64,000 nt of DNA from Corynebacterium lemuris (GCF_024919295.1 NZ_JANWTC010000001.1:606058-670057), one strand, 5' to 3'; shown: positions 1 to 8,885, numbered from the stretch's first letter. Translations and numbers: made by a program. Notes: generated by a model not told the origin, from the sequence alone.

Positions 1-884
1 TCCACGCCGTCGCGACTGGCCTGCCAGGCCCACGTGCGGATGAGCGTACCGAGGGTCGGATCCGGGGGGATACCCTGCTGCCACGCGCGCACGGAGGTCT
101 CCACCAGGGCCCGCACGATTGCCGCGATCGCCACCGCGTGTTCGGCCACCAGGCACACGTCGGCCACGCGCACCTCCAGGGTGGGGTGGGATTCCGAGAG
201 TCGCGCGTCGTAGTAGAGCATGCCCTCGTCGAGCGGAACCCCGGTGGCCAGCAGGGAGGCGGACAACTGGTCATAGGTGTCCACCGAGCCGAAGATCTCC
301 GTCGGGCCGGACGTCGGCCACCGGTTCCACAGCTGATAGCGGTAGGAGGCGTACCCGGTGTCGGCCCCCTGCCAGAAAGGTGAGTTCGCGCTGAGCGCCA
401 GCACCACGGGCAACCAGCCACGGATACGGTCCAGTGCGGCGATGCCCTCCTCCCGGGAACGGATCTCCACGTGCACGTGGAAACCACAGGTCAGCTGTTG
501 TGCGGCGGTGACACCGAAGTTGTCACGGATCTGCCGGAAACGCGGGGTGGACACCAGAAGGGGGTTGATCGGCCCCGGAGCGGCCGGGAGCGCCACCACC
601 CGGCCACCGACCTGGGTAGCGACTTCCTCGGCCAACGCACGGCCGGCCCGGATGGCTGCCAGCTGTCCCTTCAGGGTGGTCTGCGGTGGGGAGACGACCT
701 CGATCTGCTCCTGCTTCAGCTCGCGGGTCAGTTCATGGCCGGTGCTGGCCCGCTCCCGGATCTGACGGAGCATCTGCTCGGCCATGGGCAGGAGGTCGAA
801 GGTGTGGGGGTCGATGAGGAGCAACTCCTCCTCCACCCCGAAACGGCGCACCTGCTCCCTGCCTGGCAGATCGCGAAGGCTCAT
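1..884 (-). CDS. ybdK: Glutamate-cysteine ligase family protein, YbdK type (3' end outside window)
   Basis: Carboxylate-amine ligase of the GCS2 family, predicted to join glutamate to cysteine using ATP in the cytoplasm. The visible N-terminal 294 residues begin [20 protein letters not shown] and show the family's GVEEE metal/ATP loop, a CGFHVHVEI segment and a [14 protein letters not shown] segment typical of YbdK rather than plant-like GCS. The gene runs off the left edge, so the C-terminus is missing. The ATG overlaps the stop of a short upstream ORF (ATGA) and has no clear ribosome site of its own, so translation is probably coupled. Corynebacteria use mycothiol, so the physiological acceptor is uncertain. 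Confidence 0.85.
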   Translation of the reverse strand, partial: MSLRDLPGREQVRRFGVEEELLLIDPHTFDLLPMAEQMLRQIRERASTGHELTRELKQEQIEVVSPPQTTLKGQLAAIRAGRALAEEVATQVGGRVVALPAAPGPINPLLVSTPRFRQIRDNFGVTAAQQLTCGFHVHVEIRSREEGIAALDRIRGWLPVVLALSANSPFWQGADTGYASYRYQLWNRWPTSGPTEIFGSVDTYDQLSASLLATGVPLDEGMLYYDARLSESHPTLEVRVADVCLVAEHAVAIAAIVRALVETSVRAWQQGIPPDPTLGTLIRTWAWQASRDGV

Positions 885-949
885 CGGATCTGTCCGGGGC
901 AGTGACAGTTCTCTCCCAGAGCGGGTAGGACGGTGATGATCTGCAACAC
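881..949 (-). CDS. Upstream leader ORF with Cys-x-Cys, coupled to ybdK
   Basis: A 22-codon ORF starting with GTG. Its TGA stop overlaps the ybdK ATG as ATGA. A good Shine-Dalgarno (GAGAGGA) sits 7 nt before the GTG. The peptide ends ...[11 protein letters not shown], so it carries two cysteines close to the end, just before a gene that consumes cysteine. That suggests a cysteine-responsive leader peptide, or simply a translational coupling device. No peptide evidence; the coding call is inferred from the SD and the overlap. Confidence 0.45.
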   Translation of the reverse strand: MLQIITVLPALGENCHCPGQIR

Positions 950-992
950 GAATAAGTCCTCTCCCTCTGGTGCGCGGTACAGCGTTCAATCC

Positions 993-998
993 AGGATA
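993..998 (-). promoter_or_regulatory. Candidate -10 for ybdK leader
   Basis: On the minus strand TATCCT lies about 44 nt upstream of the leader-ORF GTG. The 885-1228 interval otherwise holds only the leader ORF and the cynS promoter; short plus-strand frames in it look non-coding. Confidence 0.35.
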
Positions 999-1171
999 CT
1001 TAATTCCCCGTTGCCCATGTGAGAAATCTGTGGACCTCAGGTCAGGGGAGTGGCGGAAACCGACCGCCCGGCTGACGTCCCTGGCGTCGCTGTGGGCGTG
1101 CTCAGGAGTATTCACCGGGATCCCGCGTGAGCAGCGGATCCTCACTGTCCCCGGCCCCGTGTGACCGCCGG

Positions 1172-1177
1172 TAGCCT
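1172..1177 (+). promoter_or_regulatory. Candidate -10 for cynS
   Basis: TAGCCT followed by a roughly 45-nt leader with AGGAGA as ribosome site about 5 nt before the cynS ATG. Confidence 0.35.
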
Positions 1178-1228
1178 GGGGGCGCGTGCACCCAGCACGG
1201 TGATGAGAGTGACGAACAGGAGACAGAC

Positions 1229-1690
1229 ATGTCCGATTCCCTCCGACCGATCATGGACAAGCAGGAGGCTGGCCAACTCGTCAACGCCCAGCGCATCCGC
1301 AAGGGGCGTACCTGGGCGGAGCTGGCGCAGCTGATCGACGCCCCCGAGGTATGGGCCGCCTCCGCCCTGCTCGGCAGCTTCCCGCTGCCGCCAGAGGCGG
1401 CAGAGAAGGTCTGCGCTGAACTGGAGCTCGGCGGTGACGTCCGCGAGTCCCTCGTTGCCCAGCCCACACGCACCTTTGACCCCCAGTTGCTCAGCGACCC
1501 GACGATCTACCGCCTGCTGGAGGTCATCCAGGTCCACGGTCCGGCGCTGAAGGAACTGATCCACGAGAAGTTTGATGACGGCATCATGTCCGCCATCAAC
1601 TTCCGGGTGGACGTCGACCGGCGCGAAGACCCTGCCGGGGACCGCGTAGTGATCACCCTGGACGGAAAATTCCTCGACTACAACTGGTGA
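1229..1690 (+). CDS. cynS: Cyanate hydratase (cyanase)
   Basis: Converts cyanate plus bicarbonate to ammonia and carbon dioxide; known cyanases are cytoplasmic decamers. Length 153 residues is close to the E. coli enzyme. An N-terminal helical DNA-binding-like fold (about 10-75) is followed by the cyanase domain; the catalytic triad is visible as R95 and E98 in [10 protein letters not shown] and S121 in GIMSAINF, and the family ending [12 protein letters not shown] is present. ATG is preceded by AGGAGA. It stands alone: no cyanate transporter or carbonic anhydrase is adjacent, so bicarbonate must come from elsewhere. Confidence 0.95.
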   Translation: MSDSLRPIMDKQEAGQLVNAQRIRKGRTWAELAQLIDAPEVWAASALLGSFPLPPEAAEKVCAELELGGDVRESLVAQPTRTFDPQLLSDPTIYRLLEVIQVHGPALKELIHEKFDDGIMSAINFRVDVDRREDPAGDRVVITLDGKFLDYNW

Positions 1691-1717
1691 TTCCCTGGTA
1701 TCACCCCGGACTGCACG

Positions 1718-2257
1718 TCAACGAACGCGGTAGGTCAGCTCCACGAATTGTCCCAGCTGCCGGTGGTCGACCAGGGACAACCGGGAACTTTCGATGCGGC
1801 GGGGGAGCGTCGGCCGCCCGGCGGGCAGGAACACCGGTGCCACGGTGAGGGTGATGCGGTCGAGGGCGCCGGCGTCGAAGAACTGACCGGCCAGGTCCCC
1901 GCCTCCCATCACCCAGATGTTCTCACCGGTCTCCCGGATCCGTGGCAGCGCCTCGGCCACCGGGCCGTTGACCAGCCGCACGTGGGTCCCCTCATGGACC
2001 GGCAGGTTACGGGAGGTGAAGACCCAGATGGGCCGGGTGCCGTAGGAGGTGGCCAGCGCCTGCGGTGATTCGAGGTGGTTCAGCAGCCACTCGTAGGTGG
2101 TGGAGCCCATGACCACAGTGTTGATGCCGGTGAGAAAGGCACTGATGCCGGCCTCGGCGTCGCCGGAACCGGGGACGTCGAACAACCACTGCAGCGAGTC
2201 CTGCTCATCAGCGAGGAAACCGTTGAGGGTGGTGGCGGCGTTGTAGATGATCGGCAT
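1718..2257 (-). CDS. Dihydrofolate reductase-like (RibD C-terminal) family protein
   Basis: 179-residue protein of the RibD_C/DHFR-like fold, probably an NAD(P)H-dependent reductase of unknown substrate. It begins MPIIYNAATTLNGFLADE, with the TTLNGFLA strand-turn typical of the family, then VVMGSTTYEW and IWVMGGGDLAGQF, the nucleotide-binding segment. The ATG at 2257 was chosen because the family starts at this strand. Its first 50 nt overlap the end of the small membrane protein gene in another frame, so it may be the last gene of the tus transcript. Not a classical folate DHFR. Confidence 0.8.
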   Translation of the reverse strand: MPIIYNAATTLNGFLADEQDSLQWLFDVPGSGDAEAGISAFLTGINTVVMGSTTYEWLLNHLESPQALATSYGTRPIWVFTSRNLPVHEGTHVRLVNGPVAEALPRIRETGENIWVMGGGDLAGQFFDAGALDRITLTVAPVFLPAGRPTLPRRIESSRLSLVDHRQLGQFVELTYRVR

Positions 2258-2468
2258 GCGCGCCAGAGTACCGGCGGTCCCGCCGCCACACCCACCACGT
2301 GAGGCCGACCAGGGCCGCGGCCAGCAGGCCCGGCCACAGTGCCGGCTCCGGCTGGAAGACATTCCACACCGCCTGGGCCAGTGCCAGGAAAGTGAAGAAA
2401 CCGAGGAAACCGACGAGCGTCTCGTGCTGGAGCTGCCGTCGTTTCCCCCGGCCGGGGTCCGCACTCAC
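2208..2468 (-). CDS. Small membrane protein coupled to tusG
   Basis: 86 residues with two predicted membrane helices (about 18-37 and 43-61), a basic N-terminus and a basic C-terminal tail. The GTG start overlaps the tusG stop as GTGA, so translation is coupled. The C-terminal 17 codons overlap the DHFR-like gene. The C. glutamicum tus operon also carries a small membrane protein gene, but as I recall it lies between tusE and tusF; whether this is a relocated homologue cannot be decided by eye. Function unknown. Confidence 0.6.
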   Translation of the reverse strand: MSADPGRGKRRQLQHETLVGFLGFFTFLALAQAVWNVFQPEPALWPGLLAAALVGLTWWVWRRDRRYSGAHADHLQRRHHPQRFPR

Positions 2469-3292
2469 GCCTTCACACCTCCGGCGGTCAGACCGGAGAC
2501 GATGCGGCGCTGGAAGATGAGCACCATGATGATCAGCGGAATGGTGACCAGCGCTCCGGCGGCCATGATCGAGGCGTAGGGGTACTCGAAGGCGGAGGGC
2601 CCGGAGAAACGCGCGATGGCGACGGTGACGGGTTCGGTCGCGGTCGTCGACAGCTGGCGGGCCAGCATGAACTCGTTCCAGGTGGCGATGAACGCCAGGA
2701 TCGCTGTGGTGAACAGCGCCGGGGCCGCCAGCGGCAGGAGCACGAGGCGGAAGGCCTGGCCGCGGGAGGCACCGTCGACACGTGCGGCCTCCTCCAGCTC
2801 CCAGGGCAGCTGCCGGAAGAAGGAGACCAGGGTGTAGATGGTCAGTGGCAGGGCGAAGGAGATGTTGGGGATGATCATCGCCCGGTAGGTGCCGATCCAG
2901 CCGAGGTCGCCGAAGAGCTGGAACAGCGGGGTGACCAGCGCGATGCCCGGGAACATGGAGGCGGCCAGGATGATGCCGGTGACCAGTCCCTTGCCGGGGA
3001 ACTCCAGACGCGCCAGGGCGTAGGCGGTGAACACGCCGACGAGGACGGCCAGGGAGGTCGTCGTCACCGAGATGAGCAGCGAGTTGCCGATGGCCCCGAG
3101 GAAGTCGTTGCCCTTGTTGGTGGCCAGCGCGTCCCGGAAGTTCTCCAGGGTGACGTGCGTGGGCCAGGGGGTGGTGTCGAAGGTGTGGGCGCTATTGCGC
3201 AGCGCGACCACGACCATCCAGTAGAAGGGGGCGAGCCCCCAGAACATGATGAACAGCACACCCACGTAGTGCCAGAGCGCAGCCTTTTTCAT
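2465..3292 (-). CDS. tusG: Trehalose-type ABC transporter permease
   Basis: 275-residue inner-membrane permease of the MalG type with six predicted helices. The EAA loop EEAARVDGASRGQAF, which contacts the ATPase, is clear about 80 residues before the end. ATG overlaps the tusF stop (ATGA) and follows AGGAGG with 7-nt spacing. Gene order TusK-TusE-TusF-TusG matches the trehalose uptake system of C. glutamicum; substrate assignment rests on this synteny, not on residues. In this group trehalose import recycles sugar released when mycolates are transferred outside the cell. Confidence 0.85.
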   Translation of the reverse strand: MKKAALWHYVGVLFIMFWGLAPFYWMVVVALRNSAHTFDTTPWPTHVTLENFRDALATNKGNDFLGAIGNSLLISVTTTSLAVLVGVFTAYALARLEFPGKGLVTGIILAASMFPGIALVTPLFQLFGDLGWIGTYRAMIIPNISFALPLTIYTLVSFFRQLPWELEEAARVDGASRGQAFRLVLLPLAAPALFTTAILAFIATWNEFMLARQLSTTATEPVTVAIARFSGPSAFEYPYASIMAAGALVTIPLIIMVLIFQRRIVSGLTAGGVKA

Positions 3293-4296
3293 GCCGGCAC
3301 CTCCTGCTTCTTCCTTGCTTCCCGACGTTTCCTCAACCCGGGGACCTTCCGGCCCTTCACACCGCGTTGCCCGGAGACGTCGGCGCCGAGGAAGCGGATC
3401 ATGATGAACGCCACGGCGAAGATGAGCAGGAAGATCAGCGTAGAGAGAGCCGAGGCGGAGTTGAAGTTGTTCTGCCGCATGTCCTCGACCACCAGCTGGG
3501 AGATGGTGGCGGTGGGCGAGTTGGAGGAGGCGGAGATCATGATGACGGGCAGGTCGTACATGCGCAGCGCATCCAGGGTACGGAAGAGGACGGCGACCAT
3601 GAGCGCCGGTCTGACCAGGGGCATGGTGATCAGCCGGAACTGCTGCCAGCGGGAGGCACCGTCCACGCGCGAGGCCTCGTAGATCTCCTTGGGGATCATC
3701 TGCAGTCCGGCGAGGATGAGCAGTGCCATGAAGGGGGCCGTCTTCCACACGTCCGCGACGATGACGGCGGTCCGGGCGGCCCAGGGATCGGTGGTCCAGC
3801 TGACGTCGAGGTTGAACAACTCGTTGATGATGCCCCGGTCGGCGAAGATGAACTGCCACAGCTTCGCCGTCACGGCGGTGGGGATCGCCCAGGGGATGAG
3901 CACCGCCGCCCGCACCAGGCCGCGGCCGCGGTACTCGTGATTCATGATCAGCGCCATGATCATGCCGAGAATCGTCTCCAGGGTCACGGTCACCACGGTG
4001 AAGAACAGGGTGATGCGCACGGCAGGCCAGAAATCTGTGGCCAGCACGCCCGGGGGGCAGGTGGAGACCACTCCGGCGGACGACATGCACCGGTTGGTCA
4101 GCCAGTAGAGGTAGTTCTCGAAGCCGGCGAAACCGCCCTCGACGAACAGGCCGGTGGCGGGGTCGAGGCCCTTGTCGGCCTGGAAGGACAGGAAGATGGC
4201 GCGCAGGATCGGGTAGCCGATGACCACGGCCAGGACGATCAACGCGGGGGCGATCAGCCAGGCCGCCGAGCGGGTCTGGCTGGCACGTTTCAGCAT
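3289..4296 (-). CDS. tusF: Trehalose-type ABC transporter permease
   Basis: 335-residue MalF-like permease. Membrane helices begin at about residue 12 (SAAWLIAPALIVLAVVIGYP); a periplasmic loop with two cysteines (NRCMSS, STCPPG) follows, and the EAA motif YEASRVDGASRWQQF lies near residue 210. The basic C-terminal tail (KRREARKKQ) is cytoplasmic. Start ATG has AAGGAG 6 nt upstream. It follows tusE by 95 nt containing a strong hairpin, so it may be expressed less than the binding protein. Confidence 0.85.
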   Translation of the reverse strand: MLKRASQTRSAAWLIAPALIVLAVVIGYPILRAIFLSFQADKGLDPATGLFVEGGFAGFENYLYWLTNRCMSSAGVVSTCPPGVLATDFWPAVRITLFFTVVTVTLETILGMIMALIMNHEYRGRGLVRAAVLIPWAIPTAVTAKLWQFIFADRGIINELFNLDVSWTTDPWAARTAVIVADVWKTAPFMALLILAGLQMIPKEIYEASRVDGASRWQQFRLITMPLVRPALMVAVLFRTLDALRMYDLPVIMISASSNSPTATISQLVVEDMRQNNFNSASALSTLIFLLIFAVAFIMIRFLGADVSGQRGVKGRKVPGLRKRREARKKQEVPA

Positions 4297-4340
4297 GTGC
4301 GGCTCCTTGGAGGAAAAGTGTCACCTCCCACAAAACCACA

Positions 4341-4368
4341 GAAAACCTGCCCGGGTGGGCAGGTTTTC
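4341..4368 (-). terminator. Hairpin between tusE and tusF (attenuator or RNA stabiliser)
   Basis: Perfect 12-bp inverted repeat (GAAAACCTGCCC / GGGCAGGTTTTC, loop 4353-4356) between tusE and tusF on the transcribed strand. The bases after it are only moderately T-rich (TGTGGTTTTG), so partial termination or 3' protection of the tusE message is more likely than full termination. Confidence 0.65.
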
Positions 4369-4391
4369 AGCGGGTCTTGCGGGGAGGGAAC

Positions 4392-5690
4392 CTAGTTGGA
4401 GGCGTTCTCGATGGCGGCCCGCATGTCGGTGGTGGCGTCGTCGACGGACTTGCCGGCCGTCAGCGCCGCGTAGGCGTTGTCCTGGATGGCCTTGGAGATG
4501 GCCGGGTAGAACGGGGAGACCGGACGCGGTGCTGCGTTGTCCAGGGACTCCTTCAGCGCCGGCAGGTACGGGAACTGCTCGATCAGGGCGTCATCCTCGT
4601 AGATGGAGGCCAGGACCGGCGGGAAGGACGCTTCCGCGAAGGAGGTCTGGTTCTCCTCGTTGATGACGAACTCGATGAAGTCACGGGCGGTGGCCTTGTT
4701 CTCCGAGTTGATGTTGATGCCGTTGTTGTAGCCACCCAGGGTGGAGACACCGACACCGTCCTGGCCGACCAGCGGCTGGACCTCGAAGTTGCCGGCCACG
4801 GCGGAGGTCTCACCCTCGGCGTTGGTGAACATGTAGGGCCAGTTGATGGCGTAGGCGGTCTCGCCCTCAACGAAGGCGAGGTTGGTCTCCTCCTCCGTCG
4901 CGGAGGTGGAGCCCGACGCGATGGTGCCGTTCTCGTAGGCGTCGACAAGCGCCTGCAGGCCGGCACGGGAGTCGTTGGAGTCGACGGTGACATTGCCGTC
5001 GGAGTCCAGGACACCACCGCCCCAGCCCTCCATGAAGCCGACGGTGTTGACGGTCAGGCCCTCGTACTGCTTGAGCTGCAGGGTCAGGCAGTCGACGTCG
5101 GCTGCCTCGGCGTCAGCACAGGAGGCCTCCAGCTCGGCCCAGTTCTCCGGGGCCTCCGGGATGATCTCCGTGTTGCGGTAGAGCAGCTGACCGTTGGTGT
5201 TCTGCGGCAGGGCGTAGAGGGTGTCGTTGTAGGTCGCGGACTCGACGGTCGCGTCCAGCAGGCCGGAGGTGTCCACCTCGAGGTCGCCCTCCAGCGGGGT
5301 GATCCACTGGTTGGCGGCGAAGTCTGCGGTCCAGATGACATCGAGAGCCATGACGTCGTAATCGGAGTTGCCGGCCTGCAGCGACTGGACCAGGGTCTCG
5401 CGCTGGGCGTCGGCCTCACCGGCCAGCTCGCGGAGGGTGACCTCCTCATCCGGGTTCTCGGCGTTCCACTTCTCGATGACCGGGATGATCTTGTCGGTGT
5501 CGTTCTTGCCCATGGCGAACGTGATCGGACCGCGACCGTCGGCCCCGGAGGCCTCCGCGGTGGTCGTGGTGGTTGCCGTGGTGTCGGCGTCATCATCGGT
5601 CGTGGTGCAGCCCGCCAGGACGACGGAGCTGATGATGGCAACTGCGGCCAGGGAGCGTGCCGGCTTGCGCTTGAAGAAGGAGGCGTTCAC
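4392..5690 (-). CDS. tusE: Trehalose-type ABC transporter solute-binding lipoprotein
   Basis: Extracellular sugar-binding protein (SBP family 1), about 432 residues. A signal peptide ends in lipobox VVLAGC, lipidated Cys28, followed by an acidic Thr-rich linker. The mature part carries sugar-binder segments such as YALPQNTNGQLLYRN and the ending KSVDDATTDMRAAIENAS. I chose the GTG at 5690 because AAAGGTGA lies 7 nt before it; an ATG 18 nt further upstream lacks a ribosome site. It sits downstream of tusK with its own possible promoter. Confidence 0.85.
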   Translation of the reverse strand: MNASFFKRKPARSLAAVAIISSVVLAGCTTTDDDADTTATTTTTAEASGADGRGPITFAMGKNDTDKIIPVIEKWNAENPDEEVTLRELAGEADAQRETLVQSLQAGNSDYDVMALDVIWTADFAANQWITPLEGDLEVDTSGLLDATVESATYNDTLYALPQNTNGQLLYRNTEIIPEAPENWAELEASCADAEAADVDCLTLQLKQYEGLTVNTVGFMEGWGGGVLDSDGNVTVDSNDSRAGLQALVDAYENGTIASGSTSATEEETNLAFVEGETAYAINWPYMFTNAEGETSAVAGNFEVQPLVGQDGVGVSTLGGYNNGININSENKATARDFIEFVINEENQTSFAEASFPPVLASIYEDDALIEQFPYLPALKESLDNAAPRPVSPFYPAISKAIQDNAYAALTAGKSVDDATTDMRAAIENASN

Positions 5691-5725
5691 AGATAGGTCA
5701 CCTTTCATAACGTTTGGTAACTTTA

Positions 5726-5731
5726 AATCTA
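5726..5731 (-). promoter_or_regulatory. Candidate internal promoter -10 for tusE
   Basis: Minus-strand TAGATT in the tusK-tusE gap, about 36 nt before the tusE GTG. It would give the binding protein extra transcription, as is common for importer operons. An inverted repeat GATCACCCC/GGGGTGATC (5768-5791) overlaps the tusK stop just upstream but is not followed by a T-run. Confidence 0.35.
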
Positions 5732-5789
5732 GTGACGCACCTAATACCGGATGTGGGCTTTATTTCAGATCACCCCTTGGCGGGGGTGA

Positions 5790-6800
<1,011 letters not shown>

Positions 6801-6807
6801 GGGGGAA

Positions 6808-6813
6808 ACCGTA
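6808..6813 (-). promoter_or_regulatory. -10 box of leaderless tusK
   Basis: TACGGT on the minus strand with 7 nt (TTCCCCC) to the ATG and no Shine-Dalgarno. The same geometry recurs at many genes in the window. Confidence 0.5.
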
Positions 6814-6845
6814 GCACCAGACAGGGGCGGAAAGAGGGTGACCGG

Positions 6846-7502
6846 TTACAACCTGACGGTCGCCTTCTCTGCGGTGGCGATGGCGTCGAGGCGGTCGGCG
6901 TCGATAAGCCCACCGGAGACGACAACCGCGGAGCCGCCTGCGGAGAGCGGTTCCAGGACGGACTTCACCAGGCCCTCCGCGGTGGTCCAGCCGGTGGACA
7001 GCACGCGCTCAGCGGGGGCGGAAGTGACGACGACATCCATGAGGGCGGGGGCGGGACCGAAGAACTGGTCGCCGTAGAAGCGGACGGTGGGGCCGAAGTC
7101 GATGGCGCCCACCGGTAGCGTGCCGCCGGTTTCGACGACGCCGCGACCGAAGGGGTCCTCGGTGACCAGGACGACGTCGGCACCCGTGTCCGCCCATTCC
7201 TCGTAGGAGGAGGGGGAGGTGAACACGACGTCGGCGTCGCCGGAGGAACCGAGCTCCCAGTCGACCTCCGCGGCCAGTGCACCGAGCACGATGGCCACCG
7301 ACTGCCAGCCCACGGGGAGGTCGAGAAGAATGGTGGAGGAGGAGTCGAGGTCGAGTTCCTCCAGCAGCATGTTGCCGACCTTCGCGGCCCAGTTGTCCAG
7401 CGTCTGTGCGGAGAAGTCGAGCCGTGCGCCGGTCGACTCGTTGTAGACGGTCAGGCGCGGGGCAGCGGGATCCGCATTCAGCAGATGTACAAGAAGCTCC
7501 AT
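6846..7502 (-). CDS. TIGR03089 family protein
   Basis: 218-residue protein found in mycolic-acid actinobacteria, annotated in databases as TIGR03089; it looks like a fragment of an acyl-CoA synthetase/AMP-binding fold without the full adenylation motifs. Visible segments: MELLVHLLNADPAAPRLTVY, TILLDLPVGWQSVAIVLGAL and the C-terminal GGSAVVVSGGLIDADRL. No catalytic motif is recognisable, so no activity is claimed. TACGAT lies 8 nt before the ATG at 7502, supporting a leaderless start there. Family members usually sit beside lcpA, as here. Confidence 0.75.
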   Translation of the reverse strand: MELLVHLLNADPAAPRLTVYNESTGARLDFSAQTLDNWAAKVGNMLLEELDLDSSSTILLDLPVGWQSVAIVLGALAAEVDWELGSSGDADVVFTSPSSYEEWADTGADVVLVTEDPFGRGVVETGGTLPVGAIDFGPTVRFYGDQFFGPAPALMDVVVTSAPAERVLSTGWTTAEGLVKSVLEPLSAGGSAVVVSGGLIDADRLDAIATAEKATVRL

Positions 7503-7510
7503 GCCTGCCC

Positions 7511-7516
7511 ATCGTA
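7511..7516 (-). promoter_or_regulatory. -10 box of the TIGR03089 gene
   Basis: Minus-strand TACGAT, 8 nt before the ATG, no ribosome site between. Confidence 0.5.
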
Positions 7517-7578
7517 GGCAGAACTGTATAGGTGTGCCGTCGGTGCTTCTCGACGCCCGCCTCTCCCCACCTTCCATC

Positions 7579-7584
7579 TAGCCT
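7579..7584 (+). promoter_or_regulatory. Candidate -10 for the hydratase/decarboxylase gene
   Basis: TAGCCT about 37 nt before the ATG; the leader contains GGAAGGAA as ribosome site. Confidence 0.35.
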
Positions 7585-7621
7585 GGATCCCAGACCCCGC
7601 CATCCGGAAGGAACGCAGAGA

Positions 7622-8401
7622 ATGACCAGGGACCTCGCTTCGATCGCCGCCGAACTCGACAACGCCCGCGCCACTGCCACGTCCGTCGCCCAGCTGGCCA
7701 CGGACCTCACGCTGGACAATGCCTATGCCATTCAGGCCCGCAACCTGCGCTCCCGCGTTGCGGCGGGGGAGCGCTACATCGGACCGAAGCTCGGTTTCAC
7801 CTCGAAGTCCAAGATGGAGCAGATGGGTGTTTCCGACGTCATCGTCGGTTTCCTCACCGCGGAGATGGAACACCGTGCTGACCAGCCCCTGGAGCTGGAG
7901 GGCCTGATCCATCCGCGTATCGAGCCCGAGCTCGTCTTCCGTCTCGGCCAGACCGTGGAGGTGCGTGCCGACGACACTTCCGAGTCCCTCTCCCGGCGCA
8001 TCCGCGAGAGCGTCGACGCTGTCGCCGTGGGCATGGAGGTCATCGACTCCCGCTACCGCGACTTCAAATTCAGCCTCAGCGACGTCGTCGCCGACAACAC
8101 TTCCGCCGCGCAGTTCATCGTGGGGCAGTGGCAGGACTTCCCCCGTGAGCTGCGCGGCCTGCCCGTCGAATTCCTCATCAACGGAGAAACCGTCGAAAGC
8201 TCCACCACCGACGCCATCCTCGGTGACCCTTTCGTCGCCTTCGATCAGCTGGCGACCATGACGTTGCGCTACGGCTTCGAGCTGCCTGCCGGTGCCCCCA
8301 TTCTGGCCGGCGCCATGACGGCCGCGCACTGGCTCGAGTCCGGCCAGCGTGTCAAGGTCCGCGTCGAAAGATTCCCCGCGCTCAGCGTGGCCGTGGCATA
8401 G
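7622..8401 (+). CDS. 2-keto-4-pentenoate hydratase / 4-oxalocrotonate decarboxylase family protein
   Basis: 259 residues of the fumarylacetoacetate-hydrolase-like superfamily that includes 4-oxalocrotonate decarboxylase (DmpH) and 2-oxopent-4-enoate hydratase (DmpE), enzymes of aromatic meta-cleavage pathways. Key segments are GPKLGFTSK (substrate/metal region), HPRIEPELVF with the metal-binding Glu pair, VGMEVIDSRYRDF and the C-terminal PAGAPILAGAMTAA. The AG-rich leader GGAAGGAA supports the ATG. Hydratase and decarboxylase cannot be separated by eye. The only pathway partner nearby is the following RidA-like gene. Confidence 0.8.
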   Translation: MTRDLASIAAELDNARATATSVAQLATDLTLDNAYAIQARNLRSRVAAGERYIGPKLGFTSKSKMEQMGVSDVIVGFLTAEMEHRADQPLELEGLIHPRIEPELVFRLGQTVEVRADDTSESLSRRIRESVDAVAVGMEVIDSRYRDFKFSLSDVVADNTSAAQFIVGQWQDFPRELRGLPVEFLINGETVESSTTDAILGDPFVAFDQLATMTLRYGFELPAGAPILAGAMTAAHWLESGQRVKVRVERFPALSVAVA

Positions 8402-8492
8402 CGCTCGATAGGGGGTAGACAGCCCATTTCGTGGCCACAAGGTCGTGTTCCTGGCGAGGATGGAGGAAACACCTGTCGAGAAAGGACCTACC

Positions 8493-8846
8493 ATGCAGCC
8501 GACCTCCGACCACCCCTACGCAATGGCCAAACGCGCCGGGGATTTCATCTTCGTCTCCGGGGCACTGTCCGTGGATGAGAACTACCAGCCGGTGTCCGGA
8601 CGGAAGGAGGCCCTGGCTGCGGCGCTGGAGCGGATGACGGAACGGCTCGCTTCCGCGGGTGGAACTATGGATCAGCTGGTGAAGTTGACCTACTTCGTCA
8701 CGGACATCACGCTGCGTGAAGAGGCGAACGGACAGTTTGTTGAACACTTCGCTGAGGCTCGCCCGGCGCGGACATTCCTGGAAGCGTCGAATCTTCCGTA
8801 CGGGGCGACGGTGGAGATTGATGCGATTGCTTATGTGGGGGAGTGA
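8493..8846 (+). CDS. RidA/YjgF family deaminase
   Basis: 117-residue Rid-family protein. The conserved start HPYAMAKRAGDFIFVSGAL and the ending ARTFLEASNLPYGATVEIDAIAYV are visible; the Arg in PARTF aligns with the substrate-carboxylate-binding Arg105 of E. coli RidA, and the following Glu is kept. RidA enzymes hydrolyse reactive imines; the relative 2-aminomuconate deaminase acts just before 4-oxalocrotonate decarboxylase, which fits the upstream gene. AAAGGA is 6 nt before the chosen ATG. It lies 91 nt after the hydratase, same strand. Confidence 0.8.
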   Translation: MQPTSDHPYAMAKRAGDFIFVSGALSVDENYQPVSGRKEALAAALERMTERLASAGGTMDQLVKLTYFVTDITLREEANGQFVEHFAEARPARTFLEASNLPYGATVEIDAIAYVGE

Positions 8847-8885
8847 GTCCGGGCGGTACTGAAACCTGCGGAGCCTCGGAACCAC

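Noticed and set aside
970..1164. Plus-strand ORF of 64 codons in the ybdK-cynS gap
   Set aside because: No ribosome site, amino-acid make-up like translated GC-rich noise, and it overlaps the likely minus-strand promoter of ybdK.
2465..4339. One long minus-strand frame of 624 codons across tusG and tusF
   Set aside because: The first 348 codons are an Arg/His/Pro-rich shadow of tusF; only the last 275 form the tusG permease. Not a fusion.
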